Below are positions 16,417-26,126 of a DNA stretch of 64,000 nucleotides, one piece after another. The stretch is from JAJCZZ01 sp964569085 (lineage in GTDB: Bacteria; Gemmatimonadota; Gemmatimonadetes; Longimicrobiales; Gaopeijiaceae): positions 20,506-84,505 of the forward strand of contig CAZMTA010000017.1 of the NCBI GenBank assembly GCA_964569085.1, given 5' to 3'. Below the pieces are notes generated by a model. That model did not search any database, was not told the origin of the DNA, and was given only the letters and a program-made list of their open reading frames with translations. The first letter of the stretch is position 1. Each line of letters opens with the position of its first letter. The translations under genes and the position numbers were made by a program.

Positions 16417-19266
16417 ATGAGCAGAGGAACGCGCTTCGCCAACCTCCGGGTACTCGTCACGGCCGCGGCCATGGCCGGGATCCTGGTGGTGTCCGCGTGC
16501 GACGGGGAGAATCTCTTCACGCCGATCGGGCAGTCGCCCGGGGGCTCGGTGAGCGAGCCCGACAGCACGCCGCCCACCGTCGAGATCACCCAGCCCCAGC
16601 CCAACGCCCAGAACGCCAAGCCGCTGGGGGACTCGATCCTCGTGACGGTGGACGTCGCGGACGGTGACGGGCTCAGCCGCGTGGTCTTCGGCGGCGTCGC
16701 CAAGCGGGGGGACCCCTCCCTGGGCACGGACCGGGTCGTCGAGCGCTTCGAGTCCAAGACGGTGGTCTTCCCGGCCGGCGTCACGGACACGACGGGGCTC
16801 CGCCGGTACCTCAGGGCCGTGCCCGACACGACCCGGGAGACGGCCTTCATCTTCGTCGAGGCGTACGACACCCTCGGAAACCGGGGCGTCGACACGGTCC
16901 AGGTCGTCCTGGGCGGTCCCGACGTACAGATCCTGAACCTCCTGGATCGGCAGACCCGCGCCTCCGGGCGCCTGGCCCTCGACGTCCTCGCCCGCGATCC
17001 CAACGGCGTGGAGCAGGTCCAGATCAAGACCGAGGGAGCCTACGAGTCGACCCTCGTCGTGCCGATCACGCCCTCCCAGGACTCGCTGCGGCTCGACACG
17101 GCCATCGTGATCCCGGTGGGCGTCGAGGGTCGGGTGAACCTGACCGCCTCGGCCCGCAGCTCCCAGGGCGTCGTGGGCCAGGTCGGACCCTACGTCATCG
17201 ACGTGGTGACCGGGGAGCCCGCCGACACGATTCCGCCCGAGGTGGCCCAGGAGGTGACCTTCCAGGGCCGCATCGAGCTGTCGGACTCGGTGACCGTGGA
17301 GGTCACCGCGCTCGACAACGCGGAGGGCGCGGGCGTGGCCTCCATGGGGATCACGGTGCAGGCCTTCGCGGAGGTGGGCAGCGACACCGCCGTGGCCAGC
17401 TTCACCCAGACCATCCCGGCGCCCGAGACGGGCCCGGTGACCCGCACCTTCCGCTTCGCCCCGTTCAACGTGGCGGACGTGGAGCTGCCGGAGCGGGTGG
17501 TCTTCCAGATCACCTCCTTCGCGGTGGACGCGGCCGGCAACTGCGCGGCCAACAGCACCGACGACCTGAACCGCTCGAGCGCCTGCGTGGACCTCGGCGG
17601 CACGGACATCGCCACCGCCACGGGCGCGAGCCAGTCGCTCTCGACCAACGTGGTCTCCGGTCGGACGGTGGCCCTCCCGTCCGGCGGGCGCATCAACGAC
17701 GCCGTCGTGGACACGGTGCGCCGCAACCTCTTCCTGTCGAACCACGACCTGAACCGGGTCGAGCACTTCGACATGGTGGTCGAGGAGTTCCGGACGCCGG
17801 TCCGCGTGGGCTCGCAGCCCTGGGGCCTGTCCGTCAACAACTGCTACCCGTTCTCGCCGTACAACACGTCCACCTGCGGGGACACCCTCATCGTGGCCAA
17901 CTCCGGGGGAACGAACTTCAGCTTCGTCGGGCTCGGACCGCGCCCGGTGGGCGACGCCTCCGAGGACGAGACGGTGCGGAGCTACACGCCGGTGGCCGAC
18001 CGGGCCAACCGGCTCCTCACCCGGGACGTGGTGCCCTTCAACTTCCAGCTCCAGGAGAGCGCCGAGACCGGCGTGGACGAGTTCATCGTCACCCCGCTGA
18101 ACATCTTCAGCGACCGTCCCCAGTACCTGGCTCTGGACTCGTACCGTCGGATCCACTTCTCCACCGAGCCCACGGACGTGGGCAGCGAGCGGGGGACCAT
18201 CCGCAAGATCTTCCTGCCCAACCAGGATCCGTCGCTGGACCTCGAGGTGCAGATGCACTCCCTCCCGCCGTCGGGGAGCGCCGAGGACTCGTGGGGACTC
18301 CTCCACGCCGACGACGTGGACCCGGCCCCGGGGCGGTCCGCCACCTTCTCGGTCCTCGACCGGCAGGTCGGGACGTCCATCCCCGTGGTGGTGACCAGCG
18401 GCGCCGCCGACTCGGTCTTCTTCCCCGACGACATCATCGACGGGGTCCAGGCGGAGCTCGAGGCCCAGGGCTCGGACGCCCGCTTCTTCAGCAACACCTT
18501 CCAGGAGGCGGACCTCGCCTTCGGCGACACCACCTTCGTGGCCGCGTCCGGGAACGGTGAGTTCGTGGCCTTCGCGGAGAGCGGGGACGCCGAGACGGCC
18601 CGCATCATCATGTACGAGGCCTCGGTGGACGTGATCCGGGCCGGGATTCCGGTGGTGGACCTCATCATCAACCGGGACGACCAGGTCCAGGGCATCGGGC
18701 TCAACTACGACGGCACCATGGGCGTGGCCCGCGGCGACCACGGCTACTTCTTCACGCCGGACCTGCGCCTCCAGGGCATCGTGCCCATCACCTCCGGCGG
18801 CGCGGGGGCGGTGCTCCATCCGCTCCACGCCAACTCGGTCTCCATCGACAATCCGGGGGCTCCGTACCGGCCCGACACCCACCTGGCCTTCGTGGCCAGC
18901 GGGAGCCGGACCATCGACATCTACGACACCTTCCACTTCTTCCAGCTCGGCGAGATCGCCATCCGTGACGTGGTGAGCGGGCCCCTGCGGGCCTCCCTCC
19001 CCTTCCCGGGGGACAACGCCGACTACACCTGCCCGGCCGCCCTCGAGGTCACCGACCGCGACGGCAACGTCATCGGGCAGACGCTGGAGATCTTCCAGAA
19101 CGGGAATCCCGACGCGCCCTGGCCGGTGGACGGCGGAGCCGGGGGCAACGAGGACCGCTGCATCGTGCTCAAGCTCTACGGCGTCACGGACACGGGAGGC
19201 GTGGTGGTGGTGGACGTCCGGAAGAGCGACATCCTGGCCCGGCACCCCACCCGCCTGGAGAACTGA
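16417..19266 (+). CDS. Large secreted lipoprotein with propeller-like repeats
   Basis: 949 aa, not recognised as a named family. Signal peptide with lipobox (VVSAC, Cys about residue 28). Residues about 45-380 look like several Ig/fibronectin-like beta domains (TPPTVEITQPQPNAQ opens the first). The part from about 400 on has YVTN-type propeller phrases such as RINDAVVDTVRRNLFLSNHD and GSQPWGLSVNN, and HLAFVASGSRTIDIYDT near the end. Five or so Cys occur as close pairs. It starts 24 bases after pilQ with no terminator between, so it is probably co-transcribed. A role as pilus-associated or surface adhesin, analogous in position to PilY1, is inference only. Confidence 0.7.
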   Translation: MSRGTRFANLRVLVTAAAMAGILVVSACDGENLFTPIGQSPGGSVSEPDSTPPTVEITQPQPNAQNAKPLGDSILVTVDVADGDGLSRVVFGGVAKRGDPSLGTDRVVERFESKTVVFPAGVTDTTGLRRYLRAVPDTTRETAFIFVEAYDTLGNRGVDTVQVVLGGPDVQILNLLDRQTRASGRLALDVLARDPNGVEQVQIKTEGAYESTLVVPITPSQDSLRLDTAIVIPVGVEGRVNLTASARSSQGVVGQVGPYVIDVVTGEPADTIPPEVAQEVTFQGRIELSDSVTVEVTALDNAEGAGVASMGITVQAFAEVGSDTAVASFTQTIPAPETGPVTRTFRFAPFNVADVELPERVVFQITSFAVDAAGNCAANSTDDLNRSSACVDLGGTDIATATGASQSLSTNVVSGRTVALPSGGRINDAVVDTVRRNLFLSNHDLNRVEHFDMVVEEFRTPVRVGSQPWGLSVNNCYPFSPYNTSTCGDTLIVANSGGTNFSFVGLGPRPVGDASEDETVRSYTPVADRANRLLTRDVVPFNFQLQESAETGVDEFIVTPLNIFSDRPQYLALDSYRRIHFSTEPTDVGSERGTIRKIFLPNQDPSLDLEVQMHSLPPSGSAEDSWGLLHADDVDPAPGRSATFSVLDRQVGTSIPVVVTSGAADSVFFPDDIIDGVQAELEAQGSDARFFSNTFQEADLAFGDTTFVAASGNGEFVAFAESGDAETARIIMYEASVDVIRAGIPVVDLIINRDDQVQGIGLNYDGTMGVARGDHGYFFTPDLRLQGIVPITSGGAGAVLHPLHANSVSIDNPGAPYRPDTHLAFVASGSRTIDIYDTFHFFQLGEIAIRDVVSGPLRASLPFPGDNADYTCPAALEVTDRDGNVIGQTLEIFQNGNPDAPWPVDGGAGGNEDRCIVLKLYGVTDTGGVVVVDVRKSDILARHPTRLEN

Positions 19267-19303
19267 GGGAGCGGTCCGCCGGGACCCCCCTCGACGCAGG
19301 ACC

Positions 19304-19337
19304 GACGCCCCGGGCGCCCGACCGCGCCCGGGGCGTC
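19304..19337 (+). terminator. Strong hairpin after the pil operon
   Basis: Perfect 14-base inverted repeat GACGCCCCGGGCGC / GCGCCCGGGGCGTC with a six-base loop, 38 bases after the lipoprotein stop. There is no T tract, so it may stop transcription with Rho or protect the mRNA 3' end. Confidence 0.6.
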
Positions 19338-19390
19338 GACCGTCCGGGCGGCCGTCCCGGCACCCGAGTGGACGCGCCGGGCCGCCCTTG

Positions 19391-19444
19391 TATAGTTAGT
19401 TCTGCCGAGTTCCACGGCCCGGCGTCCGCCGGGCCTTTGCTTTG
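19391..19444 (+). promoter_or_regulatory. Candidate aroC promoter followed by terminator-like hairpin
   Basis: TATAGT (19391-19396) is a good -10 box in an otherwise GC-rich spacer, without a clear -35. About 20 bases later GGCCCGGCG-TC-CGCCGGGCC (19416-19435) forms a perfect 9-bp hairpin followed directly by TTTGCTTTG, and aroC starts at 19475. This arrangement could be an attenuator for the aroCK operon, or simply a second terminator for upstream transcripts. Confidence 0.45.
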
Positions 19445-19474
19445 CGGCGGTCCGCCGCATTCCACAGGACACCC

Positions 19475-20683
19475 ATGCATCGACTTTCATTCCGTACCGC
19501 GGGCGAGTCCCACGGGCGCGGCCTCGTCGCGCTCATGGAAGGGCTGCCGGCGGGGCTCCCGCTCCAGATGGACCGCGACGTGGACCCCGAGCTCAAGCGT
19601 CGCCAGGGCGGCTACGGTCGCGGCCGCCGGATGGAGATCGAGTCCGACCGCGCCGAGGTGATGAGCGGGGTCCGCCTCGGCGAGACGCTCGGCTCTCCCC
19701 TGGCCATGCTGATCTGGAACAAGGACTGGGAGAACTGGACCACCGCCATGGGGCACGAGGCCCCCGCGGAGGACGAGAACCCCAAGGCCCTCCGGCCCCA
19801 CTACCTGCCCCGTCCGGGGCACGCGGACCTGGTGGGCGTGCTGAAGTACGATCGCCGGGACCTGCGGGACGTCCTGGAGCGGGCCAGCGCCCGGGAGACC
19901 GCGGCGCGGGTGGCGTGCGGCGCCGTGGCCAAGACCCTCCTCGCCGAGTTCGGCATCCGGATCGGGAGCCACGTGCTCTCCATCGGCGACGTGGAGGCGG
20001 ACCTGCCCGAGGAGCTCCCCGGGGACCTCAACGCCGCCGTGGACGACGACCCGGTCCGCTGCCTCGACCCCGAGGCCTCCGAGCGCATCCGCGCCTCCAT
20101 CGACGAGGCCAAGGAGCGGGGGGACACCCTGGGCGGGATCTTCGAGGTCGTGGCCACCGGGCTCCCGGCGGGGCTGGGCAGCTACGTGTCCTGGAGCGAG
20201 AAGCTCGACGGGCGCCTGGCCGGGGCCATGATGTCGATCCAGGCCATCAAGGGCGTGGAGATCGGCTCCGGCTTCGACAACGCCCGGCGCCCCGGCTCCC
20301 GGGTCCACGACCCCATCGTCCTGGCCGAGGAGCACCGGCGGGGCGGCGGCATGTCCCGCTCCTCCAACCGCGCCGGCGGCCTGGAGGGCGGCGTCACCAC
20401 GGGGGAGCCCCTCGTGGTGCGCGGCGCCATGAAGCCCATCTCCACCCTGCGCACGCGCCTGCCCAGCGTGGACCTGCGGGACGGGTCGGTCGGCGACGCG
20501 GCCGTCGAGCGCAGCGACGTGTGCGCCGTGCCCGCCGCCGCGGTGGTGGGGGAGACGATGGTCGCCCTGGTCCTGGCCGACGCCTTCCTGGACAAGTTCG
20601 GAGGCGATTCCCTGTCGGAGATCCGCAGGAACTTCGACGGGTACGTCTCCTACCTCACCGAGCGCGGGTGGGGGGAGCGATGA
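19475..20683 (+). CDS. aroC: Chorismate synthase
   Basis: Converts EPSP to chorismate, the last step of the shikimate pathway, with reduced FMN. 402 aa from the ATG at 19475 (AGGAC seven bases before); longer than the usual 360 because of internal insertions. Family motifs: AGESHGRGLVALMEGLPAGL at the N-terminus, RRQGGYGRGRRM, RPGHADLVGVLKYDRRDLRD, and SRSSNRAGGLEGGVTTGEPL near 295-315, followed by AMKPISTL. The stop overlaps aroK by four bases, so two shikimate steps are coupled. Confidence 0.97.
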   Translation: MHRLSFRTAGESHGRGLVALMEGLPAGLPLQMDRDVDPELKRRQGGYGRGRRMEIESDRAEVMSGVRLGETLGSPLAMLIWNKDWENWTTAMGHEAPAEDENPKALRPHYLPRPGHADLVGVLKYDRRDLRDVLERASARETAARVACGAVAKTLLAEFGIRIGSHVLSIGDVEADLPEELPGDLNAAVDDDPVRCLDPEASERIRASIDEAKERGDTLGGIFEVVATGLPAGLGSYVSWSEKLDGRLAGAMMSIQAIKGVEIGSGFDNARRPGSRVHDPIVLAEEHRRGGGMSRSSNRAGGLEGGVTTGEPLVVRGAMKPISTLRTRLPSVDLRDGSVGDAAVERSDVCAVPAAAVVGETMVALVLADAFLDKFGGDSLSEIRRNFDGYVSYLTERGWGER

Positions 20684-21258
20684 TCTTCGGCGACCTCGTC
20701 CGGGACGAGGGCCCCGTCTCGGTCCACCGCATCCTCCTGGTGGGCTTCATGGGCTGCGGGAAGAGCACCGTCGGGCCCCTCCTGGCCCGGAAGCTCGGCT
20801 GGCGCTTCGTCGACGTGGACGAGCGCATCGAGGACCTGGAGGGCTCGACCATCCCCGAGATCTTCGAGCGCCGGGGCGAGCGCTATTTCCGCGCCGTGGA
20901 GGCCGGTGTCGTGGACGACGTCCTGGGCCTGGACCGGGTGGTCGTGGCCACGGGCGGGGGTTGGGGCGCGCAGCCCGGACGCCTGGCCGCCCTGGCCTCG
21001 GGCTCCGTGAGCGTGTGGCTCGAGGTGTCCGCGGCGGAGGCCGTGCGGCGGTGCGCGGACGAGCCGGGGCGCCGGCCCCTCCTCCGGTCCGAGACCCCGC
21101 TCAAGGACGCGGAGCGGCTCCTGGCCACCCGCTACCCCGAGTACGCCGAGGCCGATCTCACGGTGGACACCGAGGAGCTGAGCCCGGAAGATGTGAGCGA
21201 CCGGATCGTGGAGATCCTGTCCCGCGAGCCCTGGAACCTGACACGAGAGAAGGCCTGA
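20680..21258 (+). CDS. aroK: Shikimate kinase
   Basis: Phosphorylates shikimate with ATP. 192 aa from the ATG overlapping aroC; a 15-residue N-terminal extension precedes the core. P-loop LLVGFMGCGKSTVG (about 19-32), substrate-binding DVDERIE, the ERRGERYFRAVE shikimate contact, VVATGGGW, and a lid region with PGRRPLL. C-terminal extension of helix. Located six bases before topA. Confidence 0.93.
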   Translation: MIFGDLVRDEGPVSVHRILLVGFMGCGKSTVGPLLARKLGWRFVDVDERIEDLEGSTIPEIFERRGERYFRAVEAGVVDDVLGLDRVVVATGGGWGAQPGRLAALASGSVSVWLEVSAAEAVRRCADEPGRRPLLRSETPLKDAERLLATRYPEYAEADLTVDTEELSPEDVSDRIVEILSREPWNLTREKA

Positions 21259-21264
21259 ATCCGA

Positions 21265-23742
21265 ATGTCGAAAAGCCTCGTCATCGTCGAGTCCCCCGCC
21301 AAGGCCCGGACCATCGGGCGCTACCTGGGGGGCGGCTACGAGGTGGCGGCCTCCGTGGGGCACGTCCGGGATCTGCCCACGAAGGAGCTGGGCGTGGACG
21401 TGGACGGGGATTTCGAGCCCCGCTACGTCACCATCCGGGGGAAGGGGAAGGTCGTCTCCGAGCTCAAGAAGAAGGCGCGGAAGGCGGACCGGGTGATCCT
21501 CGCCACCGACCCGGACCGTGAGGGAGAGGCCATCGCCTGGCACGTGGCCCACCAGCTCGGGATGGACGACGGCGGCGCGCCGGACCGCTTCCAGCGCGTC
21601 GAGTTCCGGGAGGTGACCAAGCGCGCCGTCCAGGAGGCGCTGGAGAACCCCCAGGCCATCGACATGAACAAGGTCGAGGCCCAGCAGGCCCGCCGCATCC
21701 TGGACCGCCTCGTGGGCTACCAGGTGAGCCCGCTCCTCTGGAAGCCCATCCGGCCCGGTCTCTCGGCCGGACGGGTCCAGACCGTGGCCCTCCGCCTGAT
21801 CTGCGAGCGCGAGGAGGAGATCCGCGCCTTCGAGGCCGAGGAGTACTGGTCGATCACCGCGCACCTGCGCAAGGACGAGCAGGCCTTCGAGGCCCGCCTC
21901 CAGAAGATCGGGGGCAAGGCCTTCACGCTGGGGAGCCAGGACGCCGCGGAGGACGTGCTGTCCGACATCGCCGGCGTGCCCTTCACGGTCACGGGGGTCA
22001 AGCGCCGGGAGCGGAGGAAGAACCCCTTCCCGCCCTTCACGACCTCCACGCTCCAGCAGGAGGCGGCCAAGCGCCTGAGCTTCTCGGCCAAGCGCACCAT
22101 GTCCGTGGCCCAGCGGCTCTACGAGGGTGTGGCGCTGGGGCCCCGGGGCACCACGGGCCTCATCACGTACATGCGGACCGACTCCACCCGGGTGTCGAGC
22201 CAGGCCGTGGGTCAGGCCCGGGACTGGGTGAAGCGCGAGTTCGGCGACGCGTACGTGCCTGGCTCGCCCCGGATGTGGGGCGGGAAGCAGCAGCGGGCCG
22301 CCCAGGAGGCCCACGAGGCCATCCGGCCCACCGACGCCACCCTCCACCCCTCCGAGGCCGCCCGGTACCTCGAGCGGGACCAGGCGCGGCTCTACGAGCT
22401 GATCTGGCTCCGCTTCGTGGCCAGCCAGATGTCCCCCGCCGTCTACGACACGACGTCGGTGGACTTCGACCTGGCGGGCGCCTCGGGCCGGGAGTACCGC
22501 TTCCGCGCCTCGGGCTCGATCCTGAAGTTCCCGGGCTTCACCAAGCTGTACATGGAGGCCACCGAGACCGGCGACCACCGCCGCCTCGACGACATGGACC
22601 CCCTTCCGGAGCTGGAGGAGGGGGACGAGAGCCTCCTGGAGAAGCTCGACCCCCAGCAGCACTTCACCCAGCCGCCCCCGCGCTACAGCGAGGCCAGCCT
22701 GGTGAAGGAGCTGGAGGCCCAGGGGATCGGGCGGCCGTCGACCTACGCCTCCATCCTCAGCACCCTCGTGGACCGGGACTACGTGGAGCTGGAGAAGCGC
22801 CGCTTCGAGCCCACGGACCTGGGCGAGGTCGTCTCCAAGCTGCTGGTCCGGATCTTCCCCAACATCTTCGACGTGGAGTTCACCTCCCGCATGGAGAGCG
22901 CCCTGGACCGGGTCGAGGAGGGCGAGGTCGAGTGGCGGGCGCTGCTGGCCGAGTTCTACCCCGGCTTCAAGGAGCGCCTGGAGGCCGGCGAGGGCGAGTC
23001 CGAGGAGATCATCCTGGAGATCCTCCGGGCCGAGGGCGAGGAGTGCGAGAAGTGCGGGCGGCCCATGCTGGTGAAGTGGAACAAGCGAGGCCGGTTCCTG
23101 GGGTGCTCCGGCTACCCCGAGTGCAAGAACACCCGCTCCCTCGACGGGCTTCCCGAGGACCTGCCCCTGGGGGACCATCCCGGGACGGGACGGGAGGTGC
23201 GGCTCAAGGACGGCCCGTACGGTCCGTACGTGGAGATGGACGCCGCCGACCCGGAGAAGAAGCCGAAGCGGGCGAGCCTCCCCGACGGGGTGAAGCCGGA
23301 GGACGTCGACCTGGCCTACGCCGTGAAGCTCCTGGACCTCCCCCGGCCCGTGGGCACCGACCCGGAGACGGGCGAGGACGTCGTGGCCGGCCTCGGCCGC
23401 TACGGCCCGTACGTCCGCCGGGGCAAGACCTTCGCCAGCCTCCGCACCACCGAGGAGCTGTGGAGCGTGGAGCTCGACCGGGCCCTGGAGCTCATCGCGG
23501 CCAAGGAGTCGGGGAAGAAGCTCCCCCTCAAGGAGCTGGGGAAGCACCCCGACTCCGGGAAGGAGATCGTCGTCCTGTCGGGGCGGTACGGCCCCTACGT
23601 GACCGACGGGAACGTGAACGCCAACGTGCCCAAGAAGATGGATCCCATGGACATGGACCTGGAGACGGCCGGCGAGCTCCTGGGGAAGGCGGCCGCCCGG
23701 AAGGCCAAGGGCGGCGGCCGGCGCCGTCGGGGGAGGAAGTAG
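21265..23742 (+). CDS. topA: DNA topoisomerase I
   Basis: Type IA topoisomerase relaxing negative supercoils, 825 aa. Toprim domain at the N-terminus (LVIVESPAKARTIGRYL and ATDPDREGEAIAWH), catalytic Tyr302 in GLITYMRTDST, and the conserved region QEAHEAIRPT. C-terminal part has one four-Cys zinc motif (CEKCG...CSGYPEC, about 593-615) and then three repeats centred on YGPYV, and ends in a Lys/Arg tail. First gene of a topA-trmFO-xerC-hslVU block also conserved in Firmicutes. Confidence 0.97.
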   Translation: MSKSLVIVESPAKARTIGRYLGGGYEVAASVGHVRDLPTKELGVDVDGDFEPRYVTIRGKGKVVSELKKKARKADRVILATDPDREGEAIAWHVAHQLGMDDGGAPDRFQRVEFREVTKRAVQEALENPQAIDMNKVEAQQARRILDRLVGYQVSPLLWKPIRPGLSAGRVQTVALRLICEREEEIRAFEAEEYWSITAHLRKDEQAFEARLQKIGGKAFTLGSQDAAEDVLSDIAGVPFTVTGVKRRERRKNPFPPFTTSTLQQEAAKRLSFSAKRTMSVAQRLYEGVALGPRGTTGLITYMRTDSTRVSSQAVGQARDWVKREFGDAYVPGSPRMWGGKQQRAAQEAHEAIRPTDATLHPSEAARYLERDQARLYELIWLRFVASQMSPAVYDTTSVDFDLAGASGREYRFRASGSILKFPGFTKLYMEATETGDHRRLDDMDPLPELEEGDESLLEKLDPQQHFTQPPPRYSEASLVKELEAQGIGRPSTYASILSTLVDRDYVELEKRRFEPTDLGEVVSKLLVRIFPNIFDVEFTSRMESALDRVEEGEVEWRALLAEFYPGFKERLEAGEGESEEIILEILRAEGEECEKCGRPMLVKWNKRGRFLGCSGYPECKNTRSLDGLPEDLPLGDHPGTGREVRLKDGPYGPYVEMDAADPEKKPKRASLPDGVKPEDVDLAYAVKLLDLPRPVGTDPETGEDVVAGLGRYGPYVRRGKTFASLRTTEELWSVELDRALELIAAKESGKKLPLKELGKHPDSGKEIVVLSGRYGPYVTDGNVNANVPKKMDPMDMDLETAGELLGKAAARKAKGGGRRRRGRK

Positions 23743-23743
23743 C

Positions 23744-25156
23744 GTGGCCGAGCGCGCGGAGGGACCGGGGACGGTGGGCTCGGGCGAGCCGGTGACCGTG
23801 GTGGGGGGCGGGCTGGCCGGCTGCGAGGCCGCCCTCCAGCTCGCGGCCCGGGGCATCCGGGTCCGCCTCCTGGAGATGCGCCCGGTCAAGGGCACGCCGG
23901 CCCACCAGACCGACGGTCTGGGCGAGCTGGTCTGCACCAACTCCTTCAAGAGCGAGGATCCGGGGAACGCCCACGGCCAGCTCAAGCGGGAGATGCGCGC
24001 CCTGGGCTCCGTGCTCCTCCGCTCGGCCGACCGCTCCCGGGTGGCCGCCGGCTCCGCGCTGGCCGTGGACCGGGAGCTCTTCAGCCGCGCCATGACCGAG
24101 GCCGTGGAGGCCGAGGAGCGCATCGAGGTCGTCCGCGAGGAGTGCGGGTCGCTCCCCGGGGGGCCCGCCGTGGTGGCCACCGGGCCGCTGACGTCGGACG
24201 CCCTGTCCGAGTCCATCGCCGAGGCCCTGGGCGAGGACGGCCTGGCCTTCTTCGACGCCATCGCCCCCATCGTCCACCGCGAGTCGCTGGACGAGTCGGT
24301 GGTCTTCGCGGCGGGACGCTTCGGGGAGGACGACGACTACCTGAACTGCCCCATGGACCAGGCGCAGTACGACGCGTTCATCCGGGCGCTGAAGGAGGCC
24401 GACGTCCACGAGGGCCACGACTGGGATGCCGTCCCTTACTTCGAGGGGTGCCTCCCCATCGAGGTCATGGCCCAGCGCGGGGACGAGACCCTCCGCTTCG
24501 GGCCCATGAAGCCCATCGGGCTCGAGGACCCGCGCACCGGCAACCGACCCTGGGCCGTCGTGCAGCTCCGCCGGGAGGACCGGGCCGGCCAGATGTGGAA
24601 CATGGTGGGCTTCCAGACCCGCCTCCGCATCGGCGAGCAGCGCCGGGTGTTCGGGATGATCCCGGGGCTGGGGGACGCCGAGTTCCTGCGCTGGGGCTCC
24701 ATCCACCGGAACAGCTACCTGAACTTCCCGGGGCGCCTGACCGCGTACGGATCCCTGCCGGAGCGGCCGGACCTGGTCTTCGCGGGCCAGCTCACGGGGG
24801 TCGAGGGGTACACCGAGTCGGCGGCCTCGGGGATCCTGGCCGGCATCAACCTGGCCCGGATCCTGAGCGGCGAGGAGCCGGTGGTGCCGCCGCCCACGAC
24901 GATGATGGGGGGGCTCCTCCGGTACCTGCGGGAGTGCAAGCCGAAGCGCTTCCAGCCCATGAACTCCAACTGGGGGCTCGTGGATCCGCTGAACCGGCGC
25001 ATCCGGGACAAGCGGGAGCGGCGCGCCGCCATGGGGGAGCGGGCCCGGGAGGACTTCCTGGCCTGGATGGCCGAGGTGGGCCTCGAGGTGGCGGAGGACA
25101 CCGGCCCCGCCGGCGACGCCGGGGCCGAGGCGGAGGCCGCGTCCGCGGCGCCCTGA
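23744..25156 (+). CDS. trmFO: Methylenetetrahydrofolate-tRNA (uracil-5-)-methyltransferase
   Basis: Folate- and FAD-dependent enzyme making m5U54 in tRNA. 470 aa, GTG start two bases after topA. FAD fold TVVGGGLAGCEAALQLAARGI with following LLEMRP, then GELVCTNSFKS, which carries the family's first catalytic Cys, and LNCPMDQAQYDAF with the second conserved Cys. C-terminal SAASGILAGINLAR. An Ala/Glu-rich tail (about 450-470) is extra. The folate-dependent enzyme replaces the SAM-dependent TrmA of Proteobacteria. Confidence 0.96.
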   Translation: MAERAEGPGTVGSGEPVTVVGGGLAGCEAALQLAARGIRVRLLEMRPVKGTPAHQTDGLGELVCTNSFKSEDPGNAHGQLKREMRALGSVLLRSADRSRVAAGSALAVDRELFSRAMTEAVEAEERIEVVREECGSLPGGPAVVATGPLTSDALSESIAEALGEDGLAFFDAIAPIVHRESLDESVVFAAGRFGEDDDYLNCPMDQAQYDAFIRALKEADVHEGHDWDAVPYFEGCLPIEVMAQRGDETLRFGPMKPIGLEDPRTGNRPWAVVQLRREDRAGQMWNMVGFQTRLRIGEQRRVFGMIPGLGDAEFLRWGSIHRNSYLNFPGRLTAYGSLPERPDLVFAGQLTGVEGYTESAASGILAGINLARILSGEEPVVPPPTTMMGGLLRYLRECKPKRFQPMNSNWGLVDPLNRRIRDKRERRAAMGERAREDFLAWMAEVGLEVAEDTGPAGDAGAEAEAASAAP

Positions 25157-25157
25157 G

Positions 25158-26126
25158 GTGAGCCGCGAGGCCGGAGCGGGGGAGGGGATCCCGGGCGGCC
25201 TCGCCCGGGACGAGCTCGACGCGTACCTCCGCCACCTGGCCGACGAGCGCCAGCTCTCCCCCCACACCGTGCGCGCGTACCGCCGGGACCTGGGGCAGCT
25301 CGCCGACTTCCTCGACGAGTTCACCGGACGCACCGACTGGACGTGGGGCGGCGTGGACCGCCTGGCGCTCCGGGGCTTCATGGGATGGCTCCACCGCCAG
25401 GGGAACTCCCGGCGCACCGTGGCCCGGAAGCTGTCGTCGGTGCGCGGGCTCTTCCGGTTCCTCCACCTGGAGGACCGGGTGGACGCCAACCCCACCCGGG
25501 GCGTGCGCTCCCCCCGCCAGGAGAAGCGGCTCCCCGGGCACCTCACCCGCGCCGACGCCGAGGCGGTGTTCGAAGGCGCCGAGGCCCGCGCCGCCGAGAA
25601 CACGCTGGCCGGCACCCGCACCCTCCTGGTCCTCGAGCTCCTCTACGGGAGCGGGCTCCGCCTCTCCGAGCTCCACGGCCTGGACCTCATGGACGTGGAC
25701 CGGCGCCAGGCGCTGGTGCGCGTGGTCGGTAAGGGCGACAAGGAGCGCATCGTACCCGTCACCGAGACGGCGCTGGTGGCCCTGGCCCGCTACGAGCCAC
25801 GCCGGCGGGAGGCGCTGGCTTCCGGGGGACGCGGGAAGGAGCCCGACGCCCTCCTCCTGAACGCCCGGGGCGGGCGGCTCTCGCGGCGCTCGATCCAGGA
25901 GGCGGTGCGGGGAGCGCTGGAGGAGACCGCCGGAGCCAGGGGGCTCTCGACCCATGCCCTGCGGCATTCCTTCGCGACCCACCTGCTCGAGAGCGGGGCG
26001 GACCTGCTGGCCGTGAAGGAGCTCCTGGGGCACGTCTCCCTCTCCACCACCCAGATCTACACCCACACCACCAAGGAGCGCCTCCGGCGGGTCTACCGGG
26101 ACGCTCATCCGAGGAGCGACGAGTGA
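25158..26126 (+). CDS. xerC: Tyrosine recombinase XerC
   Basis: Chromosome-dimer resolution recombinase, 322 aa, GTG start next to the trmFO stop. N-terminal SAM-like DNA-binding domain (about 15-115), catalytic domain with all six key residues: R168, K192, H266, R269, H292 and nucleophile Y301 (TTQIYTH). The setting between trmFO and hslV marks it as housekeeping XerC rather than a mobile-element integrase. The stop overlaps the following GTG by four bases. Confidence 0.93.
   Translation: MSREAGAGEGIPGGLARDELDAYLRHLADERQLSPHTVRAYRRDLGQLADFLDEFTGRTDWTWGGVDRLALRGFMGWLHRQGNSRRTVARKLSSVRGLFRFLHLEDRVDANPTRGVRSPRQEKRLPGHLTRADAEAVFEGAEARAAENTLAGTRTLLVLELLYGSGLRLSELHGLDLMDVDRRQALVRVVGKGDKERIVPVTETALVALARYEPRRREALASGGRGKEPDALLLNARGGRLSRRSIQEAVRGALEETAGARGLSTHALRHSFATHLLESGADLLAVKELLGHVSLSTTQIYTHTTKERLRRVYRDAHPRSDE

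Noticed and set aside
25158..26126. Tyrosine recombinase as a sign of a mobile element
   Set aside because: Its place between trmFO and hslV and its normal composition mark it as housekeeping XerC; no att-like repeats were seen, and the nearest tRNA is 15 kb away.
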